The notes under the pieces: model-generated
The model's database searches: none
Told to the model about the DNA's origin: nothing
What the model saw: only the letters and a program-made list of their open reading frames with translations
Shown: positions 35,818 to 44,484 of the stretch, one piece after another
Layout of the letters: each line of letters opens with the position of its first letter
How positions within the stretch are numbered: position 1 is the stretch's first letter
Translations under genes and position numbers: made by a program
Assembly (NCBI RefSeq): GCF_900177615.1
Contig: NZ_FXAP01000008.1
Location: 1-64,000 of the forward strand
Length of the DNA stretch: 64,000 nt
DNA from: Plantibacter flavus
Lineage (GTDB): Bacteria > Actinomycetota > Actinomycetes > Actinomycetales > Microbacteriaceae
Reading direction: 5' to 3'

Positions 35818-37569
35818 TCAGCGGTCTCCTCGGACGCGTCGCGGCGCGCGGGTGACGACCGTCGCCATCGAGCCGAGTCCCAGCGCGAACAGGACGGCGG
35901 CAAGCGCGAGCGGTCCGGCATCGACTCCCGTTCGCGCCAGCGCGCCGCCGGCGGACGGCGGGTCGGACGGCGTCGAGGGCGGGACGACCGTCACCGGTGC
36001 CGGTGTGACCGTCCAGACGAAGCCGGAGGTCGCGACCAGTGCACCGGCGGCCGCCGAGACGGTCACGGTGAAGCGGCCGACGGTCGTCGGGGTACCACTC
36101 ATCACACCCGTCGATGCGTCCAGACCGACGCCGTCCGGCAGCCCCGCAGCGGAATAGGTGACGGGCGAGCCGTCCGAGGTCGTCGCCTCCGCCGTCACCG
36201 AGACGCCGTCCCCGACCGCGTCACTCCGATCTCCGAGCGGTTCGAGCGTGATCGTCGGTGCCGGCGGATCGACGGTCAGTGTGGCCGCTGCGGTCGGGGT
36301 CGACCCGGCGGAATTCGCGAACACCGCGCGATACCGATCACCGGACTGGGCCAGCGATGCCGCCGTGACGGTGAGCGACGACTCGGCCTCGCCTGCGAGG
36401 GCGGTCCACGTTGCACCACCGTCTGTGCTCACCTGCCAGACCACGGTCGTCGCTTCGATGCTCGACGCCTGGGCTTCGAAGGTGGCGTCCTCACCCACCA
36501 TGACTCGCTGATCGACCGGATCGGACACGATGGTGGGCGCGGTGGCCACCGGTTCGATGACCGTCAGATCGTTGCTCCTGATGCTGGTCACGAAGGTCCG
36601 ATGCCGGGTCGGGTCGGTCGCGATCTGGAACGCCCCGACAGCAGGCACGTCCTGCATTCGAGCGCCGGTGGCGGGATCGACGACCACGACCGTGCCGCCG
36701 CTCAGCTGCGGAGAGGTGACGAACGCCGACTCCAGTGCGCGGTCGGCCGCGGTGAAGTACGTGTTCGTGACGTCGATGGTGCCGGAGACTGCGCCCGTCG
36801 CCGTGTCGTGGATGCTCGCGGCCGGACCGAGCTGCGCGGTCACGAAGGCGCTGGACTCGTCCGAGGAGAGGAGGACGCTCTGCGGGACGCGGTTCGTCGT
36901 CCAGGTCGTGCGCAGGGTTCCGTCGGCGGTGTCGAACAGGAGCACCTGCTGCCTGCTCGAAGCGACGGCGTAAGCCGTGCCTCCCGCGGCGTCGAGGGTG
37001 ATCCCCTGCGTCCCGTTCACGGCCGGCCAGGTCGTGGCGGGGACCGGCGCCGCCGGATCCGAAGCGTCGAGCACGGAGATGTAGTCGGAAGCGGAGTTCA
37101 CCACGTAGATCTGCCCCGTCGTCGGATTGACGGTGACTCCCGTCGGCGAGTTCCCGACGGGAATGCTCGCCACCACCGAGGCTGCGACGGGATCGATGAC
37201 GGCGAGGGATCCCTGTGTGAGGTTGCCGGTGTACTGCGAGACGTAGACGTAGCCGCTCTCCTCGTCGACAGCGATGTTCGACGGCGCATCGGGGACGGGT
37301 ATCGTCGACACCCTCCGCAGGGTGTCGGCGTCGTACACCCAGACCACGTCGGACGTCCGGCCGGACACGTATACGCGACCGCGGACCGGATCGACCGCGA
37401 CCCCGTAGGGCCGAGCGTCGAGCGACAGGACGCGTGTCGCCCGATACGCCGGTGCAGCCGCGGACGCAGCTTGCGGTGCGCCGATCACCACCATCATCAC
37501 CGCGACCGCGACCGCGAACGCGAACGCCGCGGCGACGCCCTTCCGAACCTTCGACGAACGCCCCACCAT
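35818..37569 (-). CDS. LAXTG-anchored surface beta-propeller protein with Ig-like domains
   Basis: A 583-residue exported protein. The ATG at 37569 (MVGRSSKVRKGVAAAF) is preceded by TGGAG and begins a signal peptide ending near AASAAAP. The upstream in-frame extension to 37893 is arginine-rich and rejected. The body has YVTN-type seven-blade propeller repeats (GVAVDPVRGRVYVS, NIAVDEESGYVYVSQ, GVTVNPTTGQIYVVN). An Ig-like domain with WQVSTDGGATWTAL follows, then a putative-Ig module (PVTYSAAGLPDGVGLDASTGVMSGTPTTVG). It ends with LARTG (544-548), a hydrophobic helix and a basic tail. It is a class E sortase substrate by motif. Ligand-binding or adhesive role inferred. Confidence 0.87.
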   Translation of the reverse strand: MVGRSSKVRKGVAAAFAFAVAVAVMMVVIGAPQAASAAAPAYRATRVLSLDARPYGVAVDPVRGRVYVSGRTSDVVWVYDADTLRRVSTIPVPDAPSNIAVDEESGYVYVSQYTGNLTQGSLAVIDPVAASVVASIPVGNSPTGVTVNPTTGQIYVVNSASDYISVLDASDPAAPVPATTWPAVNGTQGITLDAAGGTAYAVASSRQQVLLFDTADGTLRTTWTTNRVPQSVLLSSDESSAFVTAQLGPAASIHDTATGAVSGTIDVTNTYFTAADRALESAFVTSPQLSGGTVVVVDPATGARMQDVPAVGAFQIATDPTRHRTFVTSIRSNDLTVIEPVATAPTIVSDPVDQRVMVGEDATFEAQASSIEATTVVWQVSTDGGATWTALAGEAESSLTVTAASLAQSGDRYRAVFANSAGSTPTAAATLTVDPPAPTITLEPLGDRSDAVGDGVSVTAEATTSDGSPVTYSAAGLPDGVGLDASTGVMSGTPTTVGRFTVTVSAAAGALVATSGFVWTVTPAPVTVVPPSTPSDPPSAGGALARTGVDAGPLALAAVLFALGLGSMATVVTRAPRRVRGDR

Positions 37570-37886
37570 TGCTCCAGCCACCGCCCCCAACCGAGATCGT
37601 CGGGGAGTTCGAACGGAACCGGCCGATGCCGCACGCCGGGATCCGGCCTGCGACGACTGCCCGACAGTTGTTGGCGAGAATAGCGATCTCGGGACCCGAT
37701 CGACAGCCCTTCGCGGAAATCGACCAACAACGGCTTCGCGAGCCGCATCCGCACGCTCGCGCCGGCGCGCCGTTCTCCCCGGGTTGTCCCCGATGTCCTC
37801 CGCCGCTCCTTCGGGAACGATGGAACCGTCCCGACGGTCGCAGCACCTGCGCCGTCGGGCCGGTGTTCGACGATCTGGAGGCGACG
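37570..37886. other. 317-bp divergent intergenic region
   Basis: No gene is convincing here. It must carry divergent promoters for the surface propeller gene and the oxidoreductase gene. Short reading frames on both strands are arginine/proline-rich shadows. No palindromic repeat of the families found elsewhere was seen. Confidence 0.6.
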
Positions 37887-38555
37887 GTGGCACAGCTCCT
37901 CGTGATCGGTGGGAGCGGCCGCACCGGGCGACTCATCATCGGCGAGGCTCTTCGCCGCGGCCACTCGGTCACAGCCCTCGTCCGCGACCCCGCAGCCGTC
38001 GTCCCCGGCGACCGACTGACGGTCGTCCAGGGTTCTCCTCTGCGGAGTGAGGACGTCGAGGAGGCCATGCGTGGCGCGCAGGCCGTGATCATCGCCCTCA
38101 GTAACATCGGCTCGTCCGACTGGCCGTGGGCGCGCCAGGTGAGCCCTCCCGACCTCATCTCGAACGCCGTGCGGGTCGTGACGGATGCGATGCGCTCGCG
38201 TGGCCTGCGTCGAATCGTCCTCCTCTCCGCGCTCGGCGCCGGCGAGTCGGTCCGGAGCGTCCCCGCCGGCCTGCGGTGGGCGACGCACTTCCTCCGACTC
38301 GGCACCGTCTACGCCGATCACGAGCAGGCGGACGCGTTCCTCCGCCGCTCGGAACTCGACTGGACCATCGTGCACCCGACCGTGCTCTCGGCCAGCGACG
38401 CGCGACGCCCGGTCGTGTCCTCACCACCGGGGAGCTGGCCGAGCTCGCTTCGCATCCCTCGCTGCGACGTCGCCGCGTTCCTCGTGGACGCGGTCGACGA
38501 CGAGGACCTCATCGGGTCGGCCCCGGTCATCTCCTCGGGTCCGCGCCGCAGCTGA
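37887..38555 (+). CDS. NAD(P)-binding oxidoreductase, NmrA/SDR-like
   Basis: A 222-residue protein with the N-terminal Rossmann motif QLLVIGGSGRTGRLIIGEALRRGHSVTALVRDP and the later features IVLLSALGAGE and SELDWTIVHPTVL of the atypical SDR (NAD(P)H-binding, YwnB-like) group. GTG at 37887 is used because GGAGG lies a few bases upstream and the Rossmann strand starts at once. No catalytic Tyr-x-x-x-Lys is evident, so it may act as a reductase of small quinone-like compounds or as a redox sensor; this is inference. It is divergent from the surface propeller gene. Confidence 0.82.
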   Translation: MAQLLVIGGSGRTGRLIIGEALRRGHSVTALVRDPAAVVPGDRLTVVQGSPLRSEDVEEAMRGAQAVIIALSNIGSSDWPWARQVSPPDLISNAVRVVTDAMRSRGLRRIVLLSALGAGESVRSVPAGLRWATHFLRLGTVYADHEQADAFLRRSELDWTIVHPTVLSASDARRPVVSSPPGSWPSSLRIPRCDVAAFLVDAVDDEDLIGSAPVISSGPRRS

Positions 38556-38650
38556 CGGCGCGCCCGCGGGTGGGCGAGTGCGCGCGACCTGGCACAGCTG
38601 TGGACAACGTCGGCGACGCTCGATCGCCTTGTGATATATCTGTTGACATC

Positions 38651-38944
38651 ATGTCCGAATTCTCCATCGATTGCGACGCCGTCGACCATTTCGCGAAGAC
38701 CCTCTCGTTGAGTGCGCTCGCCATCACCGCCCCGTCTCTGGCCGACACGTCGGACTGCGCGTCGAGCCTGGTGAGTGCCGAGGTCGAGGAGTTGGCGGGC
38801 TGGTTCACCGCCCGCTGCGCACAGGTGTGCGAGGGCCTGCAGGACGCGGCTTTCGGCGCATCCGCGGCGTCAGCGGAGAAGCGCCGCGCGGATTACGAGG
38901 CGACGACGCAGTTCAGCAACCGCCACGCCGCCTTCCGGATCTGA
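38651..38944 (+). CDS. Small helical protein, WXG100-like (first gene of a putative secretion-linked cassette)
   Basis: A 97-residue protein with two predicted helices: about 8-27 and 39-85 (SAEVEELAGWFTARCAQVCEGLQDAAFGASAASAEKRR in pieces). It resembles the second half of WXG100/ESX partner proteins by length, Ala-rich amphipathic second helix and a terminal ADYEATTQFS, but it has no W-x-G and contains four cysteines (C8, C36, C56, C60). No signal peptide. It is 12 bp before the 771-residue gene. No good ribosome site precedes the ATG; the upstream DNA is AT-rich (GTGATATATCTGTTGACATC). Family assignment is tentative. Confidence 0.7.
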   Translation: MSEFSIDCDAVDHFAKTLSLSALAITAPSLADTSDCASSLVSAEVEELAGWFTARCAQVCEGLQDAAFGASAASAEKRRADYEATTQFSNRHAAFRI

Positions 38945-38956
38945 CGGCGACGATCG

Positions 38957-41272
38957 ATGACTGATTGGACCTGGGAAGAGCCCGGAGAGGGCGAGCTGGA
39001 CGGGCTCGCGCAGGTGGCTGCCGCGTTCCGCCAGCACGCCGGTGACGCCTGGGAACTCCTGGTGACGGTCTCCGGTGTCCGCTCCACGAGGCAGACCGTC
39101 TGGACCGGCGAGGCCGCCGTCGCGTGGGATGCGGCCGTCACCCCGACCACCGCCGAACTCACCGAGCTGTCGACCTGCGCAGCCCCGATGGCCGATGCGA
39201 TCGACGGTTACGTCGCGGCGGTGCTGGACATCCAGTACTCCCAGCAGCTGTACCTGAACCTGCGGACGACCGCCCGGGCACGTGCCGCCGAACTCGGTCT
39301 CCGGTGCAGGCCGACCATGGATGGCAGGGCCGCGATCGTGGAGGCCGTCGACCCCACGCGCGTGCAGACCAAGGCCGAGTTGGCGGAGATGGACGAGATC
39401 CAGGGCACCATCAACACAGCGTTGCGGGGCCTCCACGAGCTTGCCGAGGATCGTCGAGCGGCGGAGGCCACCTGCGTCGCGAGTCTGGATGCGGCACTGC
39501 CGGGTGGCTGGGGCGCTGAGCGTGCTGCGTTCGGCGCCGTGGGCATCACCGACTTCGGGAAGATGACGGCGGCGAACGCGGCGAAGGCGATGGAACGGTT
39601 CGTGCGGGACGCCCTCGCGGAAGGCGGCGCGTTGACCGCCGAAGACCTCGCGAACCTCAGCCTGCTGCTCACGAAGTACGCCGCACAGCCGGAGGTGCTC
39701 TCCTCGTTCATCGACCGCCTCGGTGGCGACGGGCTCGTCGACCTCATCGACGCGGTCGGGGCTGCTGACTGCCCGGGCTCGCTGCCGCTCGCGCGGCAAC
39801 TCCGTGACGCCCTGCGCACAGCGTCGAGCGATTGGGAACCGTGGCAGGCTCGATCGTTCGCGGACGCGATGTTCGAGGACTCGTTCCCGGGCAATGGACG
39901 GCCGCTCTCGATCTCGTTCCTGTTCGACGGTCCGCCGTACCCCGGGCGGGAGCTGAGCCTCGCGGCGTCCGCGCAGGTCGATGCGTGGGAGCGGGAGAAC
40001 GGGGAACCGTTCCTGGAAGACCCGGCGACCGAGCAGTCCTGGGCCGGGCGGACATCGCCCGGCGGGCTCCTCCTCATCGAGGCCGACCACGCCGACGACC
40101 CGGAGGGGCTCGCCGCTGCCCACGATGCGGCGGGTCGTATCCTCGAGGCCCTCGGCGCGTACCCCGAGCACGCGAGCCGGTTCCTCACTGAGGACAGGCT
40201 CGGCCCCGGCCGCATCGAGTACTGGTTCCATCAACGAGACTGGTCCGTCTACGACGGGTTCGAGGGGCCGTCGGCGCTCCTCGCCGGCACGCAGCAGGTG
40301 CCCGGCGGGCCCGGGCAGCCGAGTGTGCCGCCAGACGACACGGCGCTCACGGGAGCCGCGGAACTCATGACGCAGCTCATGAACGCGCTCGGCGAGAACT
40401 CCTCGCTCGACTCCGGGGCGGTCAACAGCAACGCCTCGCTCTCCCTCGCCGAGGCGGTCGCACTCAACTTCGCGGCGATCTGGGATTCGCCGAATGACGA
40501 GGAGGTTCAACAGCTGTTGGGCTCAGGGAGCAGCACGGAACGAGCGTTGGCGTTCTCAGCTAAAAGCGTGCCGTGCCCCTTGATCACCCTCGACGCCCTC
40601 CAGACCGTCCTCGGCGCAGCCGGTTCACGCGGAACCGGCGCCTCGGCGCTCAGCGGAACGATGGAGGCGTACCGGGCGGCGCTCGTCCAAGCCGCGGCGA
40701 ACAGCGGCGAGTCCGTCGACCAGCAGATCACCGGTGTCGCCGGCCGGCTCGCCGAGGCCCAGGCGATGATCGATGGCAGCATCAACGCCGCCGCGATCGC
40801 CGAGGCTGCAGGAAGCGATGAGGCGACACGCACGTCGATCAACCAGGTCCTGACCGCGATCGCCGTCGCGGCATCGCCCTGGACCTTCGGCACCTCCATC
40901 CCCGCGGTGGCCACCACCACGGCGGTCGTCACGGGCCTCGCCCAGGCTGCCGAGGCCGGTGCAGGCGCGCTCCTCGCGACCGATGCCGCGAGTGCCGCGG
41001 CGGCCATGCACGACGACCAGCAGGCGCAGTACCTCGCGGCCATGCGCCTCATCGGGGAGACGGCCGCCACCCTGCTCGGACTCGACAGCCCCCGTCCGGC
41101 CCAGGGCGACACCTCGGACGAGGCCTATCAGGAAGCGGTATCGGCATGGTTCGCGAGCATCAACGATCAAGCGGTGAACAACCCGGACCCGGCGCAGCGC
41201 ATGTCCGACAGCTCCGACCTCGACGACATCCTGGAGGACTACGTCACCGAGCGCTGGGGAGCCGGCGGATGA
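38957..41272 (+). CDS. Large WXG-like helical protein, possible type-VII-secreted effector (DUF6571-like)
   Basis: A 771-residue mostly helical protein without a signal peptide. The N-terminal 110 residues form a helical hairpin with a W-T-G turn (49-51, VWTGEAAVAWDAA), the WXG100 hallmark. The middle (about 225-480) includes LANLSLLLTKYAAQPEVLSS and LGGDGLVDLIDAVGA, which I associate with actinobacterial DUF6571 proteins. This is from memory and not verified. The C-terminal third contains an Ala/Gly-rich hydrophobic stretch (about 630-680, AIAVAASPWTFGTSIPAVAT and VVTGLAQAAEAGAGALL) that could enter a membrane. No toxin active site is recognised. The stop overlaps the next lipoprotein gene (ATGA), so the two products are made together. 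Confidence 0.75.
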   Translation: MTDWTWEEPGEGELDGLAQVAAAFRQHAGDAWELLVTVSGVRSTRQTVWTGEAAVAWDAAVTPTTAELTELSTCAAPMADAIDGYVAAVLDIQYSQQLYLNLRTTARARAAELGLRCRPTMDGRAAIVEAVDPTRVQTKAELAEMDEIQGTINTALRGLHELAEDRRAAEATCVASLDAALPGGWGAERAAFGAVGITDFGKMTAANAAKAMERFVRDALAEGGALTAEDLANLSLLLTKYAAQPEVLSSFIDRLGGDGLVDLIDAVGAADCPGSLPLARQLRDALRTASSDWEPWQARSFADAMFEDSFPGNGRPLSISFLFDGPPYPGRELSLAASAQVDAWERENGEPFLEDPATEQSWAGRTSPGGLLLIEADHADDPEGLAAAHDAAGRILEALGAYPEHASRFLTEDRLGPGRIEYWFHQRDWSVYDGFEGPSALLAGTQQVPGGPGQPSVPPDDTALTGAAELMTQLMNALGENSSLDSGAVNSNASLSLAEAVALNFAAIWDSPNDEEVQQLLGSGSSTERALAFSAKSVPCPLITLDALQTVLGAAGSRGTGASALSGTMEAYRAALVQAAANSGESVDQQITGVAGRLAEAQAMIDGSINAAAIAEAAGSDEATRTSINQVLTAIAVAASPWTFGTSIPAVATTTAVVTGLAQAAEAGAGALLATDAASAAAAMHDDQQAQYLAAMRLIGETAATLLGLDSPRPAQGDTSDEAYQEAVSAWFASINDQAVNNPDPAQRMSDSSDLDDILEDYVTERWGAGG

Positions 41273-41964
41273 CCGGCACCAGCAACACGCCCCGCCTCCG
41301 CGCTCCCTCGCGCACCGCCCGCGCCGTGACGCTCGTCCTCGCGGGGCTCGGCCTCACCGGCGCACTGACGGGCTGCACCGACACGCAGCCGACCGTCATA
41401 CCGACCCCTGAAATCGTCTGGCAAGACGGCATCACGCCCACGTCGCCACTCGAAGCCGAGCACCTCGTCAACGTCGCCCGCGAAGCCGACATCGGCAAAG
41501 CGATGGCCTCCAACTCAGGCGACTTCACCATCGCCCAACTCACTGACAACTGGGACCACGACTACGTCGAACACATTTCGCGCAGCTACGCCGGCCAGGG
41601 CAAGCATCCAATCGTCTACCCGGGTCCTGAACCGTGGACACCGACGCGGATCATCGAGGAGGATACAGCGCACGCCGTCGTCGAAGTCTGTGCGATCACT
41701 CCTGGATACGGCCGGGTCAAGGGAACCGTCAACCCAGGCGGACAGTACAACCGTGGACGAGCATCTCTCCTCCGGCTCGAACTCGTACGCGTCGATGGTC
41801 AGTGGAAACGCACGATCGACGGCGAATACAGTGGCGGGGACTTCGGCCCCTGCGACGGGTCGAGCATCCCCGTCGGCTACTTCCGCCCTGCTCCAGAACT
41901 CCCCGACACACCCGTCGATGCACCCCTACCCACCCCCACCGACGACGAACCCGTTCATCGCTGA
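41269..41964 (+). CDS. Lipoprotein coupled to the WXG-like protein
   Basis: A 231-residue protein with a signal peptide and lipobox ending LTGC (C36), so it is surface-anchored. The mature part has no family I recognise. It contains IVWQDGITPTSPLEAEHLVN, a DNWDHDYVEH segment and GYGRVKGTVNPGGQYNRG, and a proline-rich tail. Codon use is less GC-biased than its neighbours (many AAC, GAA and ATC codons). Overlap with the 771-residue gene suggests a partner or an immunity-type protector, by inference from gene order only. Confidence 0.75.
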   Translation: MTGTSNTPRLRAPSRTARAVTLVLAGLGLTGALTGCTDTQPTVIPTPEIVWQDGITPTSPLEAEHLVNVAREADIGKAMASNSGDFTIAQLTDNWDHDYVEHISRSYAGQGKHPIVYPGPEPWTPTRIIEEDTAHAVVEVCAITPGYGRVKGTVNPGGQYNRGRASLLRLELVRVDGQWKRTIDGEYSGGDFGPCDGSSIPVGYFRPAPELPDTPVDAPLPTPTDDEPVHR

Positions 41965-42117
41965 ACCGATCGGGACCGATGCGCAACCTCGCGCCGCATG
42001 ACCACGATGGGCTGGTCGCGGGCCTCGAGATGAACCGCGGCTGCTTTCGATGACGACGCCAGGTCTGCAGGCGTCCCACCAGGAGGCGGCGATCCCGTGA
42101 TCAGGAAGGAGCGGGGC

Positions 42118-42885
42118 TCAGCGCTCGACGACGGACCCGGACGCGGTGGCTGCTGCCGGGTGACGCCCGATGATGCGGTCCGTCAGTTCGCAGACGCCCC
42201 ACCAGGTGACGCGGAGCATCGCTTCGACGACGATACCGCTCGTCATCTTGGAGGCCCCGAGCGTCCGCTCGGTGAAGGTGATCGGTACTTCGACGATCCG
42301 CAGACCGGCGCGGTTCGCGTGCCAGAGCATGTCGACCTGGAAGCCGTAGCCGTGGCTGTGGACCTCGTCGAGCTGCAGCCGGCGCAGTGCGTCAGCGCTG
42401 AACACCCGGTAGCCACCGGTCACGTCGCGGGCGGGGAGCCGGAGCGCGAACCGGGCGTAGGCACTGCCGACCCGTGAGATGGCCTCGCGATGCTTGGGCC
42501 AGTTGACGACGGTGCCGCCCGGGACCCATCGCGACCCGAGGACGACGTCCGCCTCCGCGGTGGCCGCGAGGAGGGCCGGCAACTGCTCGGGGGCATGGGA
42601 TCCGTCGGCGTCCATCTCGACCACGTTGCCGAATCCGCGCCCGAGCGCCCAGGCGAAGCCGGCCTTGTAGGCGGCGCCGAGCCCTTCCTTGCCGGTGCGA
42701 TGCAGCACGTGCACCGCGTCGTCCTCCGCGGCGAGGCGATCGGCGATCGCTCCGGTGCCATCGGGTGAGTTGTCGTCGACCACCAGCACCTCGACGGATG
42801 GTGCGGCGCCACGGACGCGCGCGACGATCCTCTCCAGGTTCTCGCGTTCGTTGTAGGTGGGAATGATGACCACCGTGGAATCCAT
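42118..42885 (-). CDS. Polyprenol monophosphomannose synthase (Dpm1-type GT2)
   Basis: A 255-residue GT-A glycosyltransferase that moves mannose from GDP-mannose to polyprenyl phosphate, feeding lipoglycan and protein mannosylation. It shows VVIIPTYNERENLERI, the nucleotide-binding VLVVDDNSPDGT (34-44), the metal-binding MDADGSH (D92/D94) and RDVTGGYRVFSADAL. No C-terminal membrane domain is present, matching the short actinobacterial Ppm1 catalytic form. GAGGACGG precedes the ATG at 42885. Neighbours do not belong to an obvious lipoglycan cluster. Confidence 0.9.
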   Translation of the reverse strand: MDSTVVIIPTYNERENLERIVARVRGAAPSVEVLVVDDNSPDGTGAIADRLAAEDDAVHVLHRTGKEGLGAAYKAGFAWALGRGFGNVVEMDADGSHAPEQLPALLAATAEADVVLGSRWVPGGTVVNWPKHREAISRVGSAYARFALRLPARDVTGGYRVFSADALRRLQLDEVHSHGYGFQVDMLWHANRAGLRIVEVPITFTERTLGASKMTSGIVVEAMLRVTWWGVCELTDRIIGRHPAAATASGSVVER

Positions 42886-42999
42886 GTGCCGTCCTCGTGT
42901 CTGCTCAGCCAGCGTAGCGCGCTGAACAGGACCGTATCGGCGGCCTCCGACCGGACGGCGGGACGCTCAGGAAACGGTCGGCGAACGTCCGGCTGGGGG

Positions 43000-43233
43000 T
43001 CAGTTGTTGCTGGCGAAGTGCGCCGGGATGAAGATGGCGAGCGCGATCATGAGGATGCCACCCATGAACCAGACGGCCTGCAGGACGTCCGTGCGGAACG
43101 CCTCGCCGAACGCCCACATGCCGCCGGCGAACAGGGCGAAGGCGATCACGACCCAGAACCCCGTCGCATCGCTCAGGGTGCCGGAGCGCCCTGCGTCGGC
43201 GCGTTCGTGGTCACGTCGTTCTCCGGCGTCCAT
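43000..43233 (-). CDS. Small two-helix membrane protein
   Basis: A 77-residue protein: a charged N-terminal 25 residues, helix FWVVIAFALFAGGMWAFGEAF (about 26-46) and helix VWFMGGILMIALAIFIPAHF (about 54-73). The ribosome site GAGGAAGG before the ATG supports expression. Function unknown; no family recognised. Confidence 0.65.
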   Translation of the reverse strand: MDAGERRDHERADAGRSGTLSDATGFWVVIAFALFAGGMWAFGEAFRTDVLQAVWFMGGILMIALAIFIPAHFASNN

Positions 43234-43299
43234 GGGTGCCCTTCCTCAGGTTCAAGCGGTCAGTGCAGGTATACGCCGCCCCACCGGCACCCGCAACCC

Positions 43300-43440
43300 C
43301 TCGACACCGGCCCCGGCCCCTGAGACCGCACCGCTCCGGTCCGGTCCCTGAGAGGACACCCGACCCCTGAACCACGACCCGGCCCCTGAACCACGACCCG
43401 GTCCCTGAACCACCACCCGCTCCCTGAGCTTGTCGAAGGG
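43300..43440. repeat. REP-type array with 19-bp units
   Basis: CCTGAACCACGACCCGGCC-type units repeat every 19 bp and end in CCTGAGCTTGTCGAAGGG at about 43422-43439, touching the stop codon of the DDAH-like gene. Confidence 0.8.
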
Positions 43441-44322
43441 TTACCCGCGCAGCTCGAGCGTGCAGCATTTCACGCCGCCACCGCCGAGGAGCAGCTCGGA
43501 CAGGTCGACGCCGATCGGCGTGTAGCCGCGCTCGCGCAGTTGACGCTCGAACCCGACAGCCCGGGCGGCGATGACGACCTCGCGGCCGTTCGAGATCGAG
43601 TTGAGGCCCAGGACGGCTGCGTCCTCGGTGCTCACGTGGATCGCGTCGGGGTAGCGCTGCTCGAGGGTGCGGTTGCTCGCCTCGTCGAACGCGGTCGGCA
43701 GGTAGGCGATGTTCGCGGGCGAGCCGTCGGCAGGGGCCACCGGGTCGAGCACGGCGATCGCGGTGTCGAGGTGGTAGAAGCTCGGGTTCACGAGGTTGAG
43801 GGTCACGACCTCGCGGTCGAAGATCCGACGGACCTCGTCGTGGCTGCGGGGATCGGTTCGGAAGCCGGTCCCGGCGAGGATGGTGTCGCCGACGAGCATG
43901 ATGTCGCCCTCGCCCTCGTTCACGAATTCGGGGCGCTCGACGCGGAAGCCGTTCGCCTCGAACCAGTCCATGTAGGCCGGACCCTCGGGGATGCGCTCCT
44001 CGTAGGTGAACTTCGCCCCGTAAGCGATGCCGTCGAGTGTGAAGCCGCCGTTCGCCGCGAACACCATGTCCGGCAGTCCGTCGAGCGGGTCGATGAGGTC
44101 GATCCGGTGACCGAGATCGAGGTAGGCCTGGTGCAGCTGCTCCCACTGCGACACCGCGAGCGAGGTGTCGGTCGGGTCGTCCGGGTTCATCCACGGGTTG
44201 ATCCGGTAGCTGACGGTGAAGCGGTCCGGCCGGCACATGAGGTACCGGCGACGGTTCGCGACTCGGGTGCCGGTCGCGGCGTCCTGCGTGGTGGGGGTGG
44301 GGTGGTTGAGCGTCGACGACAC
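43441..44322 (-). CDS. Dimethylargininase/arginine deiminase-family hydrolase (DDAH-like)
   Basis: A 293-residue guanidine-modifying enzyme expected to hydrolyse methylated arginine or arginine to citrulline (or a related amidino transfer). The fold is seen from RRYLMCRPDRFTVSYRINPWMNP, the substrate-binding DMVFAANGGF and EGEGDIML, the catalytic His in SFYHLDTAIAVLD, and the C-terminal nucleophile in GGGGVKCCTLELRG. The GTG at 44322 is chosen because GGAGG lies five bases upstream and it gives the normal length; ATG at 44391 would add an unlikely proline-rich leader. It is divergent from an Lrp/AsnC gene, its likely regulator. Confidence 0.87.
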   Translation of the reverse strand: MSSTLNHPTPTTQDAATGTRVANRRRYLMCRPDRFTVSYRINPWMNPDDPTDTSLAVSQWEQLHQAYLDLGHRIDLIDPLDGLPDMVFAANGGFTLDGIAYGAKFTYEERIPEGPAYMDWFEANGFRVERPEFVNEGEGDIMLVGDTILAGTGFRTDPRSHDEVRRIFDREVVTLNLVNPSFYHLDTAIAVLDPVAPADGSPANIAYLPTAFDEASNRTLEQRYPDAIHVSTEDAAVLGLNSISNGREVVIAARAVGFERQLRERGYTPIGVDLSELLLGGGGVKCCTLELRG

Positions 44323-44455
44323 GTCGGCCTCCAAACGAGCGAGGGTCGGCGGACGAGGTCCAGGGGCCCGAGGGCACGCCACGTTCATCATGGCATGCGA
44401 TTCGCAGCGTTTTCACGGAGTTTGGCGCAGGAATGCTGCGAAGTGGCAGCTTTTG

Positions 44456-44470
44456 GCGCAATGATTGCGC
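44456..44470. promoter_or_regulatory. Palindromic operator between the DDAH-like and Lrp genes
   Basis: GCGCAATGATTGCGC is palindromic around its central base. A related GCGCAGGAATGCTGCG lies about 30 bp away (near 44426). Paired sites suit an Lrp/AsnC regulator acting on both divergent genes. Confidence 0.6.
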
Positions 44471-44484
44471 TTACACTGAGTCCC

